Source: an uncultured Bacteroidota bacterium
Lineage (GTDB): Bacteria; Bacteroidota; Bacteroidia; Chitinophagales; Chitinophagaceae
Direction: 5' to 3'
DNA length: 10,715 nt
Assembly: GCA_903933995.1 (NCBI GenBank)
Contig: CAIZMD010000647.1
Coordinates: 1-10,715, forward strand
The notes under the pieces were generated by a model. The model was not told where the DNA came from and ran no database searches. It saw nothing but the letters and a program-made list of their open reading frames with translations. A program made the translations under genes and the position numbers. This document shows, in pieces, positions 6,686 through 10,715 of the stretch; position 1 is the first letter of the stretch, and each line of letters opens with the position of its first letter.

Positions 6686-8179
6686 ATGTCAGTGGCTATT
6701 AGTTTGGTATTTCCGCATCAGTTATTCAAAGAACATCCTGCTTTGCAAAAAGGCAGAACTATCTACTTGGTAGAAGAGTGGTTGTTTTTCAAGCAATTTA
6801 GATTTCACAAACAGAAACTGGTCCTACACAGGGCCAGTATGCAATTTTACCAAGACTGGTTAATAGCACAGGGCTATCAGGTAATATATATTGACAGCAA
6901 TCACCCATTACAAGATTGTAGGGAATTGGTCAAACAATTGGCTATTGAACAAACAACAGAAATTCATGTTTCAGCTTTGGCGGATGATTGGTTGGAACAA
7001 AGAATCACAAAGAGTTGTGCTGCAAAAAAAATCAAATTAATTACTCATAAGAGTCCTAATTTTTTAAATAGTAAAGCATCTGTTGACGCTTATTTTAGCA
7101 AAAGGAAAACCTATTTTCAAACTGATTTTTATACTTGGCAAAGAAAAGAACGAAAACTTTTGTTAGAAGCCGATGGAAAACCCCTTGGTGGCCAATGGAC
7201 TTTTGATTCGGATAATAGAAAACCCTTTCCAAAAAAAGGCATCGCGCCAGCTATGAAGCAATTTGGGGACAATGCATTTTTAGTAGAAGCTAGAACCTAT
7301 GTTCAGCAGCATTTTCCCAATAATTATGGAACAGTCAATGGGCCACATTTGTTTGTGATTAGTTTTCAAGAAGCGCAGCAATGGTTGGAAGATTTTATTG
7401 CAAATCGCTTTGAACATTTTGGCATTTTTGAAGACGCCATTGTAACCAATGAAACAGTGCTGCATCATTCGGTGTTAACGCCTATGCTGAACATTGGTTT
7501 ATTAAACCCTCAACAGGTATTGGACAGGGTAATTGAACAAGCGGAACAATACCAGATTCCACTCAATTCCCTAGAAGGATTTATCAGACAGGTTATGGGT
7601 TGGCGAGAATTTATTCACTTAGTGTATGAAAGAGAGGGCGGTAAACAACGCACAACCAATTATTGGAAATTTAGCAGAAAAATACCTGAGGGGTTTTGGA
7701 CAGGGAATACCGGCATTACACCTATTGATGCAACCATTAAAAAGATCTTAGCTACCGGATATTCTCATCATATTGAACGCCTAATGGTGCTAGGTAATTT
7801 TATGTTGCTTTGTGAATTTGATCCTGATCAAGTATATCAGTGGTTTATGGAACTCTTTATTGATGCTTATGACTGGGTGATGGTACCCAATGTATATGGC
7901 ATGACCCAATTTGCTGATGGGGGTTTAATGACTACCAAACCTTATATCAGCGGTAGTAATTACTTAATGAAAATGAGTGACTATCCTAAAGGAGATTGGC
8001 AACCCATTTGGGATGGCTTGTTCTGGCGATTCATGCATGTGCACAGAGATTTCTTTTTGAAAAATCCAAGATTGGGCATGTTGGTGAAATCATTTGATAA
8101 AATGAGTCCTGAAAAGCAGCAATTGCATTTAACGAATGCAGAGCGGTTTTTGAAAGAGTTAGATGCGCAATTGAAATAG
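6686..8179 (+). CDS. DPRP-family photolyase/cryptochrome (PhrB/CryB type) lacking the 4Fe-4S cysteines
   Basis: This 497-residue cytoplasmic flavoprotein belongs to the deoxyribodipyrimidine photolyase-related (DPRP) branch, whose members include Agrobacterium PhrB, a (6-4) photolyase, and Rhodobacter CryB. The N-terminal Rossmann-like domain (about 1-130) begins AISLVFPHQLFKEHPAL. The C-terminal FAD-binding helical domain carries the family hallmarks GFIRQVMGWREFI (298-310), YSHHIERLMVLGNFMLL (359-375), DAYDWVMVPNVYGMTQFADG (393-412) and TTKPYISGSNYLMKMSDY (416-433). His361-His362 correspond to the His pair linked to (6-4) repair in PhrB. Length is usual for the family. Unusually, the whole protein has only Cys78, Cys111 and Cys376. 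By my alignment the four cluster ligands (PhrB Cys350, 438, 441 and 454) are Ala349, Pro434, Asp437 and Pro440, with the ligand loop about 10 residues shorter. FAD binding and light-driven repair may persist without the cluster, or it may be a photoreceptor. It is last in the plus-strand run; its stop is one base from that of the convergent GH20 gene. Confidence 0.92.
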   Translation: MSVAISLVFPHQLFKEHPALQKGRTIYLVEEWLFFKQFRFHKQKLVLHRASMQFYQDWLIAQGYQVIYIDSNHPLQDCRELVKQLAIEQTTEIHVSALADDWLEQRITKSCAAKKIKLITHKSPNFLNSKASVDAYFSKRKTYFQTDFYTWQRKERKLLLEADGKPLGGQWTFDSDNRKPFPKKGIAPAMKQFGDNAFLVEARTYVQQHFPNNYGTVNGPHLFVISFQEAQQWLEDFIANRFEHFGIFEDAIVTNETVLHHSVLTPMLNIGLLNPQQVLDRVIEQAEQYQIPLNSLEGFIRQVMGWREFIHLVYEREGGKQRTTNYWKFSRKIPEGFWTGNTGITPIDATIKKILATGYSHHIERLMVLGNFMLLCEFDPDQVYQWFMELFIDAYDWVMVPNVYGMTQFADGGLMTTKPYISGSNYLMKMSDYPKGDWQPIWDGLFWRFMHVHRDFFLKNPRLGMLVKSFDKMSPEKQQLHLTNAERFLKELDAQLK

Positions 8180-8180
8180 C

Positions 8181-10715
8181 TTAATCTATAGGAATAAAAG
8201 TAAACATCCATTTAACAGGATTATTCCATTTGGGTGCTTCAAATGATCCAACAGGAGCTTTGATTAAAATAGTATTCCAACCTTTCTTAAACAGTACCTT
8301 AGTTGGCATTCTGTATTCATAGCCTTCGTCAGTTAATGGCTTTTCTAAGTCACCCGGATTGCCAGCATTTTGCCAAACAGGAGGAGGAATTAAATTTCCA
8401 TTTACCCATACCTTACTGTTTTTATAGTCCCAAGCATTCAAGGGAGGAGAATCTGTTGCTGTAGAACGGGATAAGTTATTAAAGCCAATCCAACAGTCCC
8501 TAACCCTATCTGTATCTACCCATATTTTTCTAACCGCATAATAGGTACTACTATCTGGAGTATTGGGTAAATGAGACTGAATTAATGGATGCCAAAAATG
8601 TCTTAACCAAATAGTTCCTCCAATCAAACTAGAATTGTTATCAAGATTGTTTGTTTGAAAATAACTGGGAGATTCTGGGTCAAAAGATGCTGCGGTATTA
8701 CCATTGTTATGATATGGACCTATTAATTTCCATTGATTCTGACTTTGCTGAACATAGGGAAAAGAAAGATGCTTAAAATAAAGCGTCTTATGATTTAAGA
8801 GTCTTTTTTCAAAGGAAAGGAAATCAGTAAAACGATTGGTACCAGGAATACCTATATCTGATATATAATTTTTATACCCATTCCCAGTCCAACACCTTTC
8901 AGCAAATACTAGCATCACCGGATAAACGGTATTCATATTAATGAGGTCAGATTCTTGTGAAACTTTCCTATCAGGCCAATTACAAAGGGTAGCTCCAAGT
9001 TTATATTCACTACCGGTAACAGTATCACAGATTTGATGATTAAAAGCTACTGCAACTCCATCAAATGGGTCTAAATGATTTAAGTATAAATGTCTAGAGT
9101 CAATAGAAGGATAATTATTTTTAGGCTTGGTTTTGCCGTTCCACATTTGCAGAATAGTCCCTTCAGGAACATTCCCACCAGGATCCCATGCAATCACTTT
9201 TTTGTGATTCAATTTCAAAACAGCTGCCATCTGGGGAAGAAAGTTCTTATTTGTAATCTTTACCTCATCCCCACCAATATGTATATAGGGAACATCCAAT
9301 TCTTTACATAATTCTGTCAGGATATTTTTACAGGCTACTATACCTGAATCGGATTGCATATCAAAGCCCATGGCCCTTTTAAAGGCTGCACTATGTCCAG
9401 GCATGTCTATTTCAGGAACTAATGTAATAAATCTATCCTTGCAATAAGCTATCAGTTCTTTAACTTCTTTAATAGTATAGAACTTACCAGCGTTTCGCAA
9501 CATGCTAACTGAAGATGTCAATTGCGGATATTTTTTACTCTCAAGTCTCCAAGCTATATCTTCTGTTAAATGAAAATGAAAGATGTTTAGCTTATATCTA
9601 GCCATGACATCTATCTGTTGTTTTAGCTGAGGAATTGACTGAAAATTCCTTCCAACATCCACCATAAATCCACGCCAAGAAAAAGCTGACCAATCCTCAA
9701 TTTCAACAACAGGAATATCACTTTGAATGGCTATTTGCTTAAACGTTTGTAAAGCATTGAACAATCCATTTAAAGACCCTGCTATTAATTTGATTGACGT
9801 ATTCTTTACAGAAATTGTATAAGCGTCAGTTAAATGTTTCTTTGAAAATGTATCGCTCAAAATCAATTCAATCTGCTTTTCTCCAACAGCATTTTTCTGA
9901 CTAATCTTGGTCTTTAAATTATTTGTGCTAAGATATTCCTGAAGCTGAATAGCAATTTTGTTTGCAGCAGCATTTGAAAATAAAATAGATTTAAATTCAT
10001 TTAATGCAACTTTCTGACTTGCCCACTGAATTTTTTGGGGCATTGGAATTAATTCTGGAAAATCAAACACTTGATTTAAAACAACTTCTTTCCATTTCAA
10101 ATAACCATTACTATTCAAATGCAATCCATCATTGGTAAACCTTTCATTAAGCCTTCCTGTGGTATCCACTAAATATGAAAACAGGTTAATATATTCAAAT
10201 TGATGTGTTTTGTAAATAGCAGACAACTGCTCATTAAGGTCAAGAATTTGTGTTTTTTTAGAAGTATGTCCACTAAATTTCCCAAACCTTTCATTTACAG
10301 GAAAAACACTTTGAACATATACTTTGGTTTTGGGAGAGTTTGCCTTTATTAAATCAACTATCCAAATGATATTTTTTACAACACTATCAGTAGTGATATT
10401 TCTGGTTAAGTCATTGATGCCAATTAATAAAAATACTTTAGCTGGCTTTCTTGAATAGACTTCTTCCAATCTATTTAAAACACCTACAGAAAAATCTCCA
10501 CTTATACCTCTATTCAATAAACGAATATCTCCAAACAATTCACTCCATTCTGCCCCATCTGAAATACTATCACCTAAAAAAATGATACTACCCTCAGATT
10601 TTGGCAATGTTTTAAAATGAGAATACCGTTGATGATAATAAGTAGTAAATAAGGAATCTGGAAACTGTGGCTGTTTTAGCTGAGCTCCAGCTTCTAAATA
10701 GAATGATAGTAATAA
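8181..10715 (-). CDS. Secreted SGNH/GDSL esterase - GH20 beta-hexosaminidase fusion, N-terminus cut by the right window edge
   Basis: The frame is open from the window edge to the stop at 8181, so 844 residues are visible. The first ATG lies outside; the visible start LLLSFYLEAGAQ looks like the end of a signal peptide, so only about 10-15 residues are probably missing. In visible numbering, residues 43-215 form an SGNH hydrolase with GDS (nucleophile Ser50), GISGD, GIND and a DGLH block (Asp196, His199), resembling the PAF-acetylhydrolase-like group that removes acetyl esters. Residues 220-335 match a GH20b domain. Residues 345-630 form the GH20 barrel, with WRGFMVDVGR, HFHLTED, PEIDMPGH and the HIGGDEV motif carrying the Asp483-Glu484 catalytic pair, plus the tryptophan segments AWDPGG and LCNWPDR. 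Residues about 655-844 form a beta-rich C-terminal region ending KKGWNTILIKAP, probably a galactose-binding-like fold. I infer de-O-acetylation plus release of terminal HexNAc from one glycan. It converges on the photolyase gene. Confidence 0.9.
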   Translation of the reverse strand, partial: LLLSFYLEAGAQLKQPQFPDSLFTTYYHQRYSHFKTLPKSEGSIIFLGDSISDGAEWSELFGDIRLLNRGISGDFSVGVLNRLEEVYSRKPAKVFLLIGINDLTRNITTDSVVKNIIWIVDLIKANSPKTKVYVQSVFPVNERFGKFSGHTSKKTQILDLNEQLSAIYKTHQFEYINLFSYLVDTTGRLNERFTNDGLHLNSNGYLKWKEVVLNQVFDFPELIPMPQKIQWASQKVALNEFKSILFSNAAANKIAIQLQEYLSTNNLKTKISQKNAVGEKQIELILSDTFSKKHLTDAYTISVKNTSIKLIAGSLNGLFNALQTFKQIAIQSDIPVVEIEDWSAFSWRGFMVDVGRNFQSIPQLKQQIDVMARYKLNIFHFHLTEDIAWRLESKKYPQLTSSVSMLRNAGKFYTIKEVKELIAYCKDRFITLVPEIDMPGHSAAFKRAMGFDMQSDSGIVACKNILTELCKELDVPYIHIGGDEVKITNKNFLPQMAAVLKLNHKKVIAWDPGGNVPEGTILQMWNGKTKPKNNYPSIDSRHLYLNHLDPFDGVAVAFNHQICDTVTGSEYKLGATLCNWPDRKVSQESDLINMNTVYPVMLVFAERCWTGNGYKNYISDIGIPGTNRFTDFLSFEKRLLNHKTLYFKHLSFPYVQQSQNQWKLIGPYHNNGNTAASFDPESPSYFQTNNLDNNSSLIGGTIWLRHFWHPLIQSHLPNTPDSSTYYAVRKIWVDTDRVRDCWIGFNNLSRSTATDSPPLNAWDYKNSKVWVNGNLIPPPVWQNAGNPGDLEKPLTDEGYEYRMPTKVLFKKGWNTILIKAPVGSFEAPKWNNPVKWMFTFIPID

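Noticed and set aside
2161..8179. Nuclease plus photolyase as a DNA defence or repair system
   Set aside because: The nuclease is an exported lipoprotein on the opposite strand with its own terminator, while the photolyase is cytoplasmic. There is no sensor, helicase or toxin-immunity gene, so chance adjacency is the better explanation.
10605..10607. TTG as the start codon of the SGNH-GH20 gene
   Set aside because: The frame stays open to the window edge and the upstream residues end in a signal-peptide-like LLLSFYLEAGAQ. The TTG is internal, and the true start lies beyond 10715.
1..10715. Polysaccharide utilization locus, mobile element, prophage, CRISPR, tRNA or rRNA
   Set aside because: No SusC/SusD, transposase, integrase, phage structural gene, repeat-spacer array or tRNA-like cloverleaf was seen on either strand.

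Overview
The window looks like an ordinary chromosomal segment from a member of the Bacteroidota, most likely near the Chitinophagaceae (e.g. the Sediminibacterium group). The genus is a guess from protein style. Supporting signs are the AT-rich composition, the general lack of strong Shine-Dalgarno sequences, secreted glycoside hydrolases of families 35 and 20, a Cys-anchored lipoprotein nuclease, and the only promoter-like matches being to the Bacteroidota TTTG / TAnnTTTG type. Coding density is very high. No gap exceeds about 170 bp, and I see no tRNA, rRNA, CRISPR array, insertion sequence or phage gene.

Layout. (a) 1-2160, minus strand: a secreted GH35 beta-galactosidase, then 17 nt later the first 46 codons of a GH20 beta-hexosaminidase cut by the left edge; these look like one transcript. 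(b) 2161-3570, minus strand: a lipoprotein DNA/RNA non-specific endonuclease, closed by a clear intrinsic terminator at 2111-2138. (c) 3571-3700: a 130-bp divergent intergenic region with two adjacent palindromes. (d) 3701-8179, plus strand: a three-gene run of APC-type permease, aldo/keto reductase fused to a Rid-family domain, and a DPRP-type photolyase/cryptochrome. (e) 8181-10715, minus strand, running off the right edge: a large secreted SGNH-esterase plus GH20-hexosaminidase fusion, converging on the photolyase gene with one base between the stop codons.

How the genes may work together. The minus-strand genes at both ends suggest stepwise removal of terminal galactose (GH35), N-acetylhexosamine (GH20) and probably O-acetyl groups (SGNH) from complex glycans outside the cytoplasm. 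No SusC/SusD pair or regulator is visible, so this is not a demonstrated utilization locus. The nuclease would digest extracellular or periplasmic nucleic acid. The plus-strand operon is less conventional: an amino-acid/amine-type transporter, a two-domain enzyme that could handle imine/carbonyl intermediates, and a flavin photoenzyme.

Most notable: the photolyase-like protein belongs by its motifs to the iron-sulfur photolyase/cryptochrome family (PhrB/CryB type), yet it has only three cysteines, none at the four cluster-ligand positions, and the ligand loop is shortened. Next in interest are the AKR-Rid fusion, whose Rid domain lacks the RidA arginine, and the SGNH-GH20 fusion. I found no clear defence system or wholly unknown system.
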